Source: Comamonas sp. NLF-1-9 (GTDB lineage: Bacteria; Pseudomonadota; Gammaproteobacteria; Burkholderiales; Burkholderiaceae_C). From it: a stretch of 64,000 bases of DNA. Positions 1 to 9,484 of the stretch are shown here, in pieces. The notes under the pieces were generated by a model, which was not told the origin of the DNA, searched no databases, and saw only the letters and a list, made by a program, of their open reading frames with translations. The position numbers and the translations under genes were made by a program. The stretch lies in contig NZ_CP078069.1 in the NCBI RefSeq assembly GCF_019195435.1, positions 2,790,001-2,854,000 of the forward strand, written 5' to 3'. Each line of letters opens with the position of its first letter. Position 1 is the first letter of the stretch.

Positions 1-392
1 AATTCCAGGCCGGGCAGGCTCTCGCGGATCTCCAGCAGCTTGTCCACCTGCTCCTGGTCTTCGGCGTAGGCGAAGCGCACCTCGGCGTCCTCCAGCACGA
101 AGCGCATTTCATCGGCCACCGCATCCTGGTACAGCGGAATCGGCACGCCGCCCAGGCTTTGCACCGCAATGAAGCCCATGTAGCAGTAGGGCCGGTTGCC
201 GCTCACGAAGGCCAGGTTCTCGCCACGGCGAAAGCCCAGCGCCGCCAGGCCGCAGGCCATGTGGCGCACGTCGCGCGCGACCTCGGCCCAGCTCCAGCTC
301 TGCCAGATGCCGTACTCCTTCTCGCGCAGCGCCGGCGCCTCGGGGCGCTCCTTGGCTTGCTGCAGCAGCAGATGGGGGAAGGTGCTCGTCAT
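1..392 (-). CDS. AMP-dependent acyl-CoA synthetase, 5' part only
   Basis: Only the N-terminal ~130 residues lie in the window; the frame is open to the left edge. They begin MTSTFPHLLLQQAKERPEAP and continue with the pattern of the AMP-binding (ANL) superfamily: a WSWAEV segment, then LAALGFRRGENLAFVSGNRP and the I/VQSLGGVPIPLYQD stretch, as in long-chain fatty-acyl-CoA synthetases of the FadD15 type. Such enzymes adenylate a carboxylic acid with ATP and transfer it to CoA. The ATP signature loop and the C-terminal domain are outside the window, so substrate class cannot be judged. The gene is transcribed away from the gspA-like gene, with about 160 bp between the two starts. Confidence 0.85.
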   Translation of the reverse strand, partial: MTSTFPHLLLQQAKERPEAPALREKEYGIWQSWSWAEVARDVRHMACGLAALGFRRGENLAFVSGNRPYCYMGFIAVQSLGGVPIPLYQDAVADEMRFVLEDAEVRFAYAEDQEQVDKLLEIRESLPGLE

Positions 393-443
393 GCCTGTGG
401 TCGGTTCGGTTAACACGTACAGGCCCCGATGGTGCGATCTGGT

Positions 444-473
444 TTGACGGAATTTTGTCTTTGCAACGACAAT
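444..473 (+). promoter_or_regulatory. Candidate sigma70 promoter for the gspA-like gene
   Basis: A TTGACG hexamer (444-449) and a GACAAT hexamer (468-473) are separated by 18 bases in the divergent intergenic region, about 80 bases upstream of the chosen start at 552. Match to TTGACA/TATAAT is fair; spacing is one over optimum. Confidence 0.4.
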
Positions 474-551
474 TTAGGGGTTAATGCCCCCTGGGTAAAA
501 CCCTTGGTTTTCGGCCCGGGGCCGGGCAGGCGCCCCCGCTATCCTCAGTCC

Positions 552-2150
552 ATGTACGCAGCCTATTTCGGCCTGGAGCAGCTGCCCTTCTCCATCGCGC
601 CCGATCCGCGCTATCTCTTTCTGAGCGAGCGCCACCGGGAGGCGCTGGCGCACCTGCTCTATGGGCTGGACGGCGGCGGCGGCTTCGTGCTGCTCACCGG
701 CGAAGTGGGCGCGGGCAAGACCACGGTCTGCCGCGGCTTTCTGCAGCAGATGCCCGCACACTGCTGCGCCGCCTACATCTTCAACCCCAAGCTCAGCGCC
801 GAGGAGCTGCTGGCCACGGTGTGCGACGAGTTCGGCGTGGCGCTGCCCGACAACCGGCGCGGCCCGCCCAGCATCAAGCAGTGCGTGGATGCGCTCAACG
901 CCTGGCTGCTGGCCCAGCACGCGGCGGGCAAGAGCTGCGTGCTGGTGATCGACGAGGCGCAAAGCCTGTCCGGCGACGTGCTCGAGCAACTGCGCCTGCT
1001 CACCAACCTGGAAACCGACGAGAAGAAGCTGCTGCAGATCATCCTGATCGGCCAGCCCGAGCTGCGCGCGCTGGTGGCGCGGCCCGAGCTCACGCAGCTC
1101 GCGCAGCGCGTGATCGCGCGCTACCACCTGGGCGCGCTGAGCAAGGGGGAAACCGCGCAATACGTCGCCCACCGCCTGGCCGTCGCCGGCTGGCAGGGGC
1201 CGCTGCCATTTGCCCCGGCGGCGCTGGCGCGCGTGCATGCGCTCTCGGGCGGCGTGCCCCGGCGCATCAACCTGCTGTGCGACCGCGCCCTGCTTGCGGC
1301 CTATGCGGCCGGGCACAAGCAGGTGGATGCGCGCCGCGTGAGCGCCGCCGCGCGCGAGGTGTTTGCGCACGCCGCACAGCCCGGCGCGCCGCGCCGCTGG
1401 CCGCTGGCGCTGGCCGGGCTTGCGGGGGGCGTTCTGCTGACCGGCGCGGCGCTGGCGCTGTCTGGCCACTGGCCCTGGCGCAGCAGCACGCCCCGCGCGG
1501 CGAGCGCGCCCGTGGCAGCACCTGCGGCCAGTGCGCAAGCCGGCGCAGCCGGCGCGCCCACAGCGCCCGCGGCGGACGAAAGCGCGCTCTGGCGCCGCCT
1601 GGCCTCGCTCTGGGGCGCGCAGCTGCCCGAAGGCGCCTTGCCCTGCGCCGGGGCGCTGCCGGGCGAGCTCGCCTGCTGGAGCACCACGCAGGGCGACGAG
1701 GCACTGCTGCGCCAGCTTGACCGCCCGGTGCTGCTGCGCCTGCAAGGCCCGGCCGCGCCCACCGGCTTTGCGCTGCTGCGGGCGCTGCACGAGGGCCGTG
1801 CCGAACTGCTGGACGCGCGCGGGCAGGCGAGCGAGCAGCCCTGGAGCGAACTGGCCGCCGCCTGGAGCGGCGCCGCCTTCACGCTGTGGCGCAGCCCGCC
1901 GGGGCTGGACGCGGCTGGCGTGGACATTGCCGCAACCGAAGCGGGCAGCCAGTGGCTGGCCGCGCAACTGGATCGCGCCGGCATGGCCGCTGCGCCGGCG
2001 CTGCGCACCCGCGTGCGCCAGTTTCAGCGCGCCCAGGGCCTGCAAAGCGACGGCCTGGCCGGGCCGCTGACGCTGATGCGGCTGAACCGCGCCTTGGGGC
2101 GCCAGGAGCCGCGTTTGCTCGCGCCGACAGCCGCGCCAGGAGAGTCTTGA
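552..2150 (+). CDS. GspA/ExeA-like AAA ATPase with peptidoglycan-binding domain
   Basis: This 532-residue protein matches the ExeA/GspA family, inner-membrane ATPases that with GspB help type II secretion machinery pass through peptidoglycan. An N-terminal AAA domain carries Walker A GEVGAGKTT (about 50-58) and Walker B LVIDEAQ (131-137). One membrane segment lies near 283-304. A periplasmic C-terminal region ends in a PG_binding_1-like motif (RQFQRAQGLQSDGLAGPLT, about 475-500). I chose the start at 552 (MYAAYFGLEQLPF) because family homology begins there; an in-frame start at 429 would add an unrelated 41 residues. The gspB-like gene follows 3 bp after the stop, so they are co-transcribed. 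No other secretion genes are in the window. Confidence 0.88.
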   Translation: MYAAYFGLEQLPFSIAPDPRYLFLSERHREALAHLLYGLDGGGGFVLLTGEVGAGKTTVCRGFLQQMPAHCCAAYIFNPKLSAEELLATVCDEFGVALPDNRRGPPSIKQCVDALNAWLLAQHAAGKSCVLVIDEAQSLSGDVLEQLRLLTNLETDEKKLLQIILIGQPELRALVARPELTQLAQRVIARYHLGALSKGETAQYVAHRLAVAGWQGPLPFAPAALARVHALSGGVPRRINLLCDRALLAAYAAGHKQVDARRVSAAAREVFAHAAQPGAPRRWPLALAGLAGGVLLTGAALALSGHWPWRSSTPRAASAPVAAPAASAQAGAAGAPTAPAADESALWRRLASLWGAQLPEGALPCAGALPGELACWSTTQGDEALLRQLDRPVLLRLQGPAAPTGFALLRALHEGRAELLDARGQASEQPWSELAAAWSGAAFTLWRSPPGLDAAGVDIAATEAGSQWLAAQLDRAGMAAAPALRTRVRQFQRAQGLQSDGLAGPLTLMRLNRALGRQEPRLLAPTAAPGES

Positions 2151-2153
2151 GCC

Positions 2154-3002
2154 ATGTCGACGATTCTTGATGCCTTGCGCCGCGCCGAGCACGAACGCCA
2201 GCGCGGCAGCGTGCCCGGCCTGCATGCCCCGGCGCCCCTGTCGGTTGGCATGGGCGGCGCTGCGGCCAGCGCACGTGCGCCGCGCTGGCCCTGGCTGCTG
2301 GCGCTATTGGTCAGCGCTGCGCTCGCCGCGGGCTTGGCCTGGTGGCTGGCCGCGACGCGCACCGCTGCGCAGTCGCAGTCGCAGTCGCAGTCGCAGTCGC
2401 AGTCCGGCGCGGCGGCGGTGCAAGGCCCACTGTCTCCCGCACCATCGCCGACTTCTGTCCCCGCCGCGGCGCATGCGGCTTCCGCAGCAGACGCGGGCGC
2501 CGAGGCAGCCGAAGCGCCCGCCCCGGCCGTGTCCCCGGCCCCGCGCAAGCGCGCGGCGGCACGCAACCACGCCGCAGGCACCGCGGCCGGCCCTGCCGCC
2601 AGCGCTGCATCCGCGCCGACGGCGGCTGCGGGCAGCCAAGCCGCGCCAGCGCCAGCGCCAGCGCCAGCATCCGCTCCTGCGCCTGCGCCTGGGCCCGCCT
2701 TGAAAGCGACCCACGCGCCCACGCTCGCGCCGGTGCCCGCCGCAAAAGCGACCCACGCGCCTGCGACGGGTTCCGTCTTTGCACCGCAAGACCTGCCCGC
2801 GTCGGTGCGCGCCGCGCTGCCCAGCCTGCATCTGGCGGGCATTACCTGGTCGGCCGATCCGCAGCTGCGCATGGCCATCGTCAACGGCCAGGTGCTGCAC
2901 GAGGGCGAGGCCGCAGCCCCGGGGCTGGTGCTGCAGTCGATAGAACAGACGCGCACCATCTGGGCTTTTCAGGGCTACCGCGTCGCCTTGCCGGCGCAAT
3001 AG
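2154..3002 (+). CDS. GspB-like general secretion pathway protein
   Basis: A 282-residue protein that begins MSTILDALRRAEHERQRG, the usual opening of GspB/ExeB-type proteins, has a single membrane helix at about 45-66, a long Ala/Pro-rich periplasmic linker (about 67-215), and a C-terminal GspB domain (LHLAGITWSADPQLRMAIVN followed by a G-to-YRVAL ending). GspB works with GspA as an inner-membrane complex linked to peptidoglycan and secretin assembly. A good ribosome site (AGGAGA) lies in the end of the preceding gene. The linker contains a QS dipeptide run encoded by a perfect hexanucleotide repeat and several Pro-Ala repeats, so its length probably varies between strains. Confidence 0.82.
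   Translation: MSTILDALRRAEHERQRGSVPGLHAPAPLSVGMGGAAASARAPRWPWLLALLVSAALAAGLAWWLAATRTAAQSQSQSQSQSQSGAAAVQGPLSPAPSPTSVPAAAHAASAADAGAEAAEAPAPAVSPAPRKRAAARNHAAGTAAGPAASAASAPTAAAGSQAAPAPAPAPASAPAPAPGPALKATHAPTLAPVPAAKATHAPATGSVFAPQDLPASVRAALPSLHLAGITWSADPQLRMAIVNGQVLHEGEAAAPGLVLQSIEQTRTIWAFQGYRVALPAQ
2370..2405 (+). repeat. (CAGTCG)n in-frame hexanucleotide microsatellite
   Basis: Five exact CAGTCG units plus a sixth ending in C instead of G, encoding six Gln-Ser pairs in the periplasmic linker of the GspB-like protein. Because the unit is six bases, slippage would change linker length without breaking the frame. Confidence 0.95.
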
Positions 3003-3012
3003 GGGAGGGCAG

Positions 3013-3750
3013 ATGCTCGGCGACTCACCGATCTACCAGCGCCGGCGCGCACCCAGCACGCGCGAGCTGGCCGACATCCCCTGGCTTGCGCGCCTCACGC
3101 CCGTCGAGCGTGAGCGTGCACGCGCCGCGCTGGTGGTCGGCGACGCCTACCCCGGCGACTACGTCTGCCGCACCGGCCGGCCCGTGACCTACTGGTTCGG
3201 CATCATCGACGGCCTGCTCAAGATGACCATAGACAGCGCGCGCGGCGATGCGGTGACCATCATCGGCGTGCCCCCGGGCGGCTGGTTTGGCGAAGGCACG
3301 GTGCTCAAGCGCGAACCCTACCGCTACAACATCCAGGCGCTGCGCAAAAGCCTGGTCGCGGGGCTGCACATCGACACCTTTCATTGGCTGCTGGACCATT
3401 CGATAGGCTTCAACCGCTTCATCATGGACCAGCTCAACGAGCGCGTGGGCCAGTTCATCGCCGCGCGCGAGACCGACCGCCTGCACAACCCCGACGCGCG
3501 CGTGGCGCTGAGCCTGGCGGCGCTGTTCAACCCCGTGCTCTACCCCGGCGTGCGCCAGGTGCTGCGTATCACGCAGCAGGAACTCGCTTACCTGGTCGGC
3601 CTGTCGCGCCAGCGCGTGAACGAAGCGCTGGCACGGCTGCAGGACGAGGGCGCCATTCGTGTCGAATACGGCGGCCTGCGCGTGCTCGATGTGCAGGCCT
3701 TGCGCGCGCACCTGCAGCCCGAAGCGCGCCCGGATGCGGACGAGCGTTGA
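3013..3750 (+). CDS. Crp/Fnr-family transcriptional regulator
   Basis: The 245-residue protein has a cyclic-nucleotide-binding-type beta-barrel (about 30-150; DYVCRTGRPVTYWFGIIDGLLKMT is typical) followed by a dimerisation helix and a C-terminal winged helix-turn-helix (ITQQELAYLVGLSRQRVNEALARLQDEG, about 178-206). There is no N-terminal cysteine cluster like that of FNR, so oxygen sensing through an iron-sulfur cluster is unlikely; the ligand cannot be read from the sequence. A clear ribosome site (GGGAGGGC) lies 10 bp downstream of the gspB stop, so it may be read with the gspAB pair. Its targets are unknown. Confidence 0.85.
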   Translation: MLGDSPIYQRRRAPSTRELADIPWLARLTPVERERARAALVVGDAYPGDYVCRTGRPVTYWFGIIDGLLKMTIDSARGDAVTIIGVPPGGWFGEGTVLKREPYRYNIQALRKSLVAGLHIDTFHWLLDHSIGFNRFIMDQLNERVGQFIAARETDRLHNPDARVALSLAALFNPVLYPGVRQVLRITQQELAYLVGLSRQRVNEALARLQDEGAIRVEYGGLRVLDVQALRAHLQPEARPDADER

Positions 3751-3781
3751 GGGCGGCGATATCGCCCCGCGCCGCCATATT

Positions 3782-3896
3782 TCCCCCTCCCCTCTGGGTA
3801 GGGCCGGCGTGGGGGCCAGCAGCGGCAATGGCCAGACCTTGCTGCGCTGGCGCTTGACGCAGCCCCCATCCCTGCCTTCTCCCAGAGGGGGAAGGA
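3782..3896. repeat. Imperfect inverted repeat in the Crp-htpG intergenic region
   Basis: Left arm about 3782-3816 (CCCCTCCCCTCTGGG followed by a CCGGCGTGGGGGC segment) pairs imperfectly with 3862-3896 (GCCCCCATCCC then CCCAGAGGGGGAAGG). It follows the regulator stop codon by about 30 bp. It looks like a dispersed intergenic palindromic repeat and may act as a transcript end. The remainder of the 390 bp gap 3751-4140 holds an AAGCGC-family repeat and the htpG promoter region. Confidence 0.6.
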
Positions 3897-3917
3897 GTGC
3901 CCCGCAGGGCAAATATT

Positions 3918-3974
3918 AAAAGCAAAATCGGCCTGTAACGCTTGTTACACAAGCGCTATCAGCTATCATTTTTA
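3918..3974 (-). repeat. AAGCGC-core palindromic repeat, copy 1
   Basis: Shares the pattern GCAAAATCGGC(C)TG.AACGCTT...ACAAGCGCT..CAGCTATC.TTTT with the copy at 26771-26828 and, in reverse orientation, with copies at 21947-22000, 33204-33262 and 41104-41168. The central CGCTTGT/ACAAGCG segment can fold as a hairpin. It is placed between the regulator and htpG. Confidence 0.75.
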
Positions 3975-4033
3975 GGCTTCCTGCACATGCCAAGCCGATC
4001 AACCCAGCCGCGCAGGCCGCCGGCCCCAAGCGG

Positions 4034-4060
4034 TTGAAATCGCCGCGCCTGCCCTTATCT
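4034..4060 (+). promoter_or_regulatory. Candidate sigma32 heat-shock promoter of htpG
   Basis: TTGAAA (4034-4039) and CCCTTATCT (4052-4060), separated by 12 bases, resemble the RpoH consensus CTTGAAA/CCCCATnT, about 80 bp upstream of the HtpG start. htpG is a classic sigma32-dependent gene, which supports the reading. Confidence 0.5.
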
Positions 4061-4140
4061 GCCACACGCCCTGCCCGTTCGCCGGCTGTCACCGCGGCCG
4101 CAGCGGGCGCTTTTTCGTGCTTTCTTTCGTCGTGTCATCC

Positions 4141-6102
<1,962 letters not shown>

Positions 6103-6270
6103 AGTGCCAGCAACGGTTATGAGCCGAATTTCCGTGCTCCGCCTGATTGCGGCAGCGTCTCCACATTCCCGGAGCGGGAGTGGTTGGCGGTGCCGGGGCT
6201 GAACATGCTCGCCTGGCGCCAGCACGCGGGTGCACGCCGCCAGCGCATGTAAATCCAACGCGCTCGGCGG

Positions 6271-6310
6271 GCGAGAAAACGGCAGACCTTGCGGGGCCTG
6301 CCGTTTTCTC
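6271..6310. terminator. Bidirectional terminator-like hairpin after htpG
   Basis: GAGAAAACGGCAG (left) pairs with CTGCCGTTTTCTC (right) around a short G-rich loop. The right arm supplies a TTTT tract for the plus strand and the left arm does so for the minus strand. It lies 170 bp after htpG and about 20 bp before the exosortase start. Confidence 0.7.
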
Positions 6311-6331
6311 TTGATCGGCCAGAATACGACC

Positions 6332-6949
6332 ATGCTGCGCTTCTTTCTGCTCTTTCTTGGCATTCAGCTTTCGCTGTTTGGCGTGAACATGCTCAACTGG
6401 GTGCAGCAGCATGCGGTGCTGCCCTGGACGGCGCTGCTTGCGCGCATCAGCGCGGGGCTGGTTACCTGGTTTGACGCCAGCGCGGCCGCGCAGGGCAAGG
6501 TGTTGTGGAATACCGCCACGGGGTTTGGCGTGTCGATCGAGCCCGGCTGCAATGGCATCGAGGCCTGCATCGTGCTGGCCGCGGCCATCCTGGCGTTTCC
6601 CGCGCCCTGGCGCAGCAAGCTGCGCGGCCTGCTGATCGGCTGCGTGGCGGTGCAGGCGCTGAATGTGGTGCGCGTGATCAGCCTGTTCTACATCGGGCAA
6701 TGGAACACCGCAGCCTTCAATTTCGCGCACGAGTTTCTCTGGCAGGCGCTGATCATGCTGGACGTGCTCGTGGTCTGGCTGCTGTGGGTGCGCACCACCA
6801 CGCGCGCCGGCGCGCACGAGGGTGACGGCCCACCGCCGCCCGATGGGCCGCCTGCGGCGCCGCCGCCGTCCCCGCGCACGCCAGCGCCGCGTGGCCAGGG
6901 CGTGGTCAGCCATTCGCCCGACCTGTCGCTGCCGCACGCCCGCGCATGA
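6332..6949 (+). CDS. xrtH: Exosortase H (XrtH, IPTLxxWG-CTERM type)
   Basis: A 205-residue polytopic inner-membrane protein of the exosortase/archaeosortase superfamily. Its catalytic triad is visible: Cys73 in EPGCNGIEA, Arg114 in NVVRVISLFY and His133 in FNFAHEFLWQ. The small size and the pairing with the next gene fit exosortase H, which is thought to cleave and transfer secreted proteins bearing a C-terminal IPTLxxWG-type sorting signal. The start at 6332 (MLRFFLLFLGIQ) begins at the first membrane helix; no strong ribosome site precedes it. A Pro/Ala-rich cytoplasmic tail (about 155-205) extends beyond the conserved core. The stop overlaps the next start (ATGA). No substrate protein with such a tail is in the window. 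Confidence 0.85.
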   Translation: MLRFFLLFLGIQLSLFGVNMLNWVQQHAVLPWTALLARISAGLVTWFDASAAAQGKVLWNTATGFGVSIEPGCNGIEACIVLAAAILAFPAPWRSKLRGLLIGCVAVQALNVVRVISLFYIGQWNTAAFNFAHEFLWQALIMLDVLVVWLLWVRTTTRAGAHEGDGPPPPDGPPAAPPPSPRTPAPRGQGVVSHSPDLSLPHARA

Positions 6950-7572
6950 CTGCCGCCGCGCCACCCCGAGCCGGCCCGGTGCTGCTGCGCTTTGCCTTGA
7001 TTGCGGCTGCGGCCATCGTGGTGCTGACGCTGGCCTGGTCCAAAGCCTCACCCTGGCTGTCCTACCCGGTGGCAGCGCTGTCGCACGTGGTGCTGGAGCA
7101 GGGCGCGCCGATGTGGGTGCGCAGCGTACGCAAGGCGCCCGGCAGCATCGAGGTGGACACGGCGGTGAGCGTGCGCGACCCGCAGTCCGGGCGCCTGGGC
7201 GACGTGGTGCTGGAGGCCGACCCCGGCCGTTACGCCTATGGCCTGCCGATCTTCCTGGCGCTGCTGCTGGCCGCCTGGCTGACCCACCGCACGCCGGGGC
7301 GCCTGGGGCGGGCGCTGCTGGGTTATCTGCTGCTGTTGCCGGTGCAGGTTTTCAGCCTGGTGATGTATTTGTGGATGCAGCTTGCCGGCGCGGCGCAGTA
7401 CCAGGCGCGGCTGCTGTTCATCGACCCGTGGCAGCTTGAGCTGATCGTCTATGGCTACCAGCTCGGCGTGCTGGTGCTGCCTACGCTAGCCCCGGTGCTG
7501 GTGTGGCTGCTGCTTGATCAGCGGTTTTTCAAGGACGTGATCATCCCGGGCTGGAAGCGGCGGCCGCAGTAG
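6946..7572 (+). CDS. Exosortase H-associated membrane protein
   Basis: A 208-residue protein with about four hydrophobic segments (near 13-33, 97-113, 122-145 and 165-187) and a periplasmic loop of about 50 residues containing ARKAP-like and D/G-rich stretches. It starts inside the stop codon of xrtH (ATGA overlap), so the two are translationally coupled. Conserved partners of this type accompany XrtH in Comamonadaceae; their biochemical role is unknown. Nothing in the sequence suggests an enzyme active site. Confidence 0.7.
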   Translation: MTAAAPPRAGPVLLRFALIAAAAIVVLTLAWSKASPWLSYPVAALSHVVLEQGAPMWVRSVRKAPGSIEVDTAVSVRDPQSGRLGDVVLEADPGRYAYGLPIFLALLLAAWLTHRTPGRLGRALLGYLLLLPVQVFSLVMYLWMQLAGAAQYQARLLFIDPWQLELIVYGYQLGVLVLPTLAPVLVWLLLDQRFFKDVIIPGWKRRPQ

Positions 7573-7683
7573 CGGCGCCGCCCGCTTGCCGGCGGGCGCT
7601 GCAGGGCGATGGCGGGCATGCTAGTGTCCGGCGTGGCCGCGCACCATTTGCCGGGCAGACATGACCACCGCCGTTTGCATTGC

Positions 7684-8616
7684 ATGCCGATAAAGACTTC
7701 ACCTCTGCTGGCCCGCATGGCGCCGCGCCACTGGTTGCAGGTGTCCATCGCCGTGGCGGTGCTCACCATCGTGCTCAAGACGCTGGCGTGGTGGGTGACC
7801 GGTTCGGTCGGGCTGCTGTCCGACGCGCTGGAGTCCTTCGTCAACCTCGCGGGGGCGGTGTTTGCGCTGGCCATGGTGACCGTGGCCTCGCGGCCGGCGG
7901 ATGAAGACCACCCCTTCGGCCACCACAAGGCGGAGTATTTTTCCTCGGGTTTCGAGGGGATCCTGGTCGTTGGCGCGGCCATTGCCATCATCTGGGCGGC
8001 GGTGCTGCGTCTGCTGCAGCCGCAGCCGCTGCAGCAGCTTTCCTGGGGCGTGGGCCTGGCGCTGCTCAGCTCGGTCTTCAACGGGCTGCTTGCCTGGGGC
8101 ATGTTGCGCGCGGCGCGCGCGCGCCGCTCTGTGGCGCTGGAGGGCGACGCGCGCCACTTGATTACCGACGTATGGACCTCCGGTGGCGTGGTCGTCGGCC
8201 TGTTTGCCGCCGGCGCCACCGGCTGGTACTGGCTGGACCCGGTGGTGGCGCTGCTGGTGGCGCTGAACATCCTGAAGGAGGGCGGTGCGCTCATCTGGCA
8301 GGCCTCGCAGGGGCTGATGGACAAGGCGCTTGCGCCCGGCAAGCTCGAACGCATCGACGCGCTGCTGCAGCGCTACGCCCAGGCCAGCGGGCAGGTGGTG
8401 TACTTTGACAGCCTGAATTCCCGGCGCGCGGGCAGCCGCAGCTTTGTGCAACTGCACATGCACGTGCCCGCCCACTGGACCCTGGGGCGTGCGGCGACCG
8501 AGCGCGCCACGGTCGAGGCCGAACTGATGGCGGCCGTGCCGGGTCTGGTTGCCACGATAGAGCTGCTGCCCATAGGCGGCAGCACGGTGTTCGAGCAGAT
8601 GGAAGAGGCGCAATAG
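7684..8616 (+). CDS. Cation diffusion facilitator (FieF-like metal efflux protein)
   Basis: A 310-residue CDF transporter: six predicted membrane helices in the first ~200 residues and a cytoplasmic C-terminal ferredoxin-like domain of ~80 residues. Metal-site motifs are recognisable: DALES in the second helix, HPFGHHKAEYFSS after the third, and HLITDVWTSGG in the fifth. CDF proteins exchange protons for divalent cations (Zn, Fe, Mn or others) to expel them; the ion cannot be assigned. The start at 7684 (MPIKTSPLL) is preferred over an in-frame one 75 bp upstream because the family begins there. It converges on fliT with 22 bp between the two stop codons. Confidence 0.9.
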   Translation: MPIKTSPLLARMAPRHWLQVSIAVAVLTIVLKTLAWWVTGSVGLLSDALESFVNLAGAVFALAMVTVASRPADEDHPFGHHKAEYFSSGFEGILVVGAAIAIIWAAVLRLLQPQPLQQLSWGVGLALLSSVFNGLLAWGMLRAARARRSVALEGDARHLITDVWTSGGVVVGLFAAGATGWYWLDPVVALLVALNILKEGGALIWQASQGLMDKALAPGKLERIDALLQRYAQASGQVVYFDSLNSRRAGSRSFVQLHMHVPAHWTLGRAATERATVEAELMAAVPGLVATIELLPIGGSTVFEQMEEAQ

Positions 8617-8638
8617 CGGGCGCGCCTGGCGCGCCGCC

Positions 8639-8938
8639 TCAGTGTACGGTCTGTGCCTGCTGGTCCAGCAGCCGGTCGAAGCGCGCGAGCCAGGGCTCGG
8701 CCAGCAGGCGGATCTGCGCGTCGTTGCGCAGGATGCGCTGCATGATCTGGCTCTTTTCGCGGCGGTGGGCGGGCGCGAGCTTTTGCGTCTGGGCGTGGTA
8801 GCGCAGCTGCTCTATCAGCACCGAGCAGGTGCTCTCGCAGCGCACCACCTCGTCCCAGTTTTCAAGCTGGGCCGCCTGCAGCATGCGCTGGCTGCTTTCC
8901 TCGATGGCCTTGTAGTAGTCGATCAGGGTCTCGGGCAT
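8639..8938 (-). CDS. fliT: Flagellar protein FliT
   Basis: A 99-residue, almost wholly helical protein beginning MPETLIDYYKAIEESSQRML, in the standard place after fliS. FliT is the export chaperone for the filament cap protein FliD and, in enterics, also a negative regulator of FlhDC; the regulatory part is not guaranteed here. The start lies 8 bp after the fliS stop, so fliS-fliT form a unit driven by the sigma28 promoter upstream of fliS. GC-rich palindromes in the 22 bp before the convergent efflux gene may end the transcript. Confidence 0.85.
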   Translation of the reverse strand: MPETLIDYYKAIEESSQRMLQAAQLENWDEVVRCESTCSVLIEQLRYHAQTQKLAPAHRREKSQIMQRILRNDAQIRLLAEPWLARFDRLLDQQAQTVH

Positions 8939-8946
8939 GGCGTGAC

Positions 8947-9417
8947 TCAGGCGTTGGCGACCATGGGGTGATGGAGGGCGGGCTGCGCTGCACCGGGCGC
9001 CATGCTTTCGTGGTTGGCGGCCGGCGGCTGCTTCATGGCCTTCCAGCCCTGGGCGATGGGTTCGAACAGGCGTGCCACTTCCGCCAGCATGGCGTCGTCG
9101 TTCTTGACGTTGGCCTCCAGCAGGCGACGCAGCGCGTAGTCGTAGACGGTGTGCAGGTTGGCGGCAATCTCGCCGCCGTTGTCGGTGTCCAGCGCCGTCA
9201 TCAGCCCTTCTTCGACGATGCGCACCGCCTTGCCTATGCTCGCGCACTTGGCCGGCACGTCCTGGCGCGCCAGCGCGCCCCGGGCGGCAGCCACTGCACC
9301 GAGCACGCCGTCCAGCAGCAGGCTGACCAGCTGGTGCTGGTCCATGGTGTGCATGCTGGTTTCGACGTTGATGCGCTGGTAGGCGGAAGCGGCGCGGGGA
9401 GGGAAGGCGGTGAGCAT
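8947..9417 (-). CDS. fliS: Flagellin chaperone FliS
   Basis: A 156-residue protein with the FliS signature near the N-terminus (SAYQRINVETSMHTMDQHQLVSLLLDG). It is helical throughout, with a longer low-complexity C-terminal tail than the ~130-residue enteric protein. FliS binds the C-terminal helices of newly made flagellin, prevents premature polymerisation, and hands it to the export gate. It has its own sigma28 promoter in the gap after fliD, which suits its late role with flagellin. Confidence 0.93.
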   Translation of the reverse strand: MLTAFPPRAASAYQRINVETSMHTMDQHQLVSLLLDGVLGAVAAARGALARQDVPAKCASIGKAVRIVEEGLMTALDTDNGGEIAANLHTVYDYALRRLLEANVKNDDAMLAEVARLFEPIAQGWKAMKQPPAANHESMAPGAAQPALHHPMVANA

Positions 9418-9449
9418 GGCGGCTGTCCTGTGACTGTCTTCTAGACCTG

Positions 9450-9476
9450 ATATCGGCAGCGGACGGAGAAACTGAA
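9450..9476 (-). promoter_or_regulatory. Sigma28 (FliA) promoter for fliS-fliT
   Basis: On the minus strand: TTCAGTTT, 11 bases, GCCGATAT, close to the FliA consensus TAAAGTTT-N11-GCCGATAA. It is the best -10 match in the window and ends 33 bp before the fliS start. Confidence 0.85.
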
Positions 9477-9484
9477 GCCTGCCC

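Noticed and set aside
474..2225. Long minus-strand frame opposite the GspA-like gene
   Set aside because: The plus strand has Walker motifs, a membrane helix and a peptidoglycan-binding domain; the minus translation is compositionally biased and unlike any family.
2370..2405. CAGTCG tandem units considered as a phase-variation switch or CRISPR-like array
   Set aside because: The unit is six bases, so slippage keeps the frame, and there are no spacers; it is a simple in-frame microsatellite.
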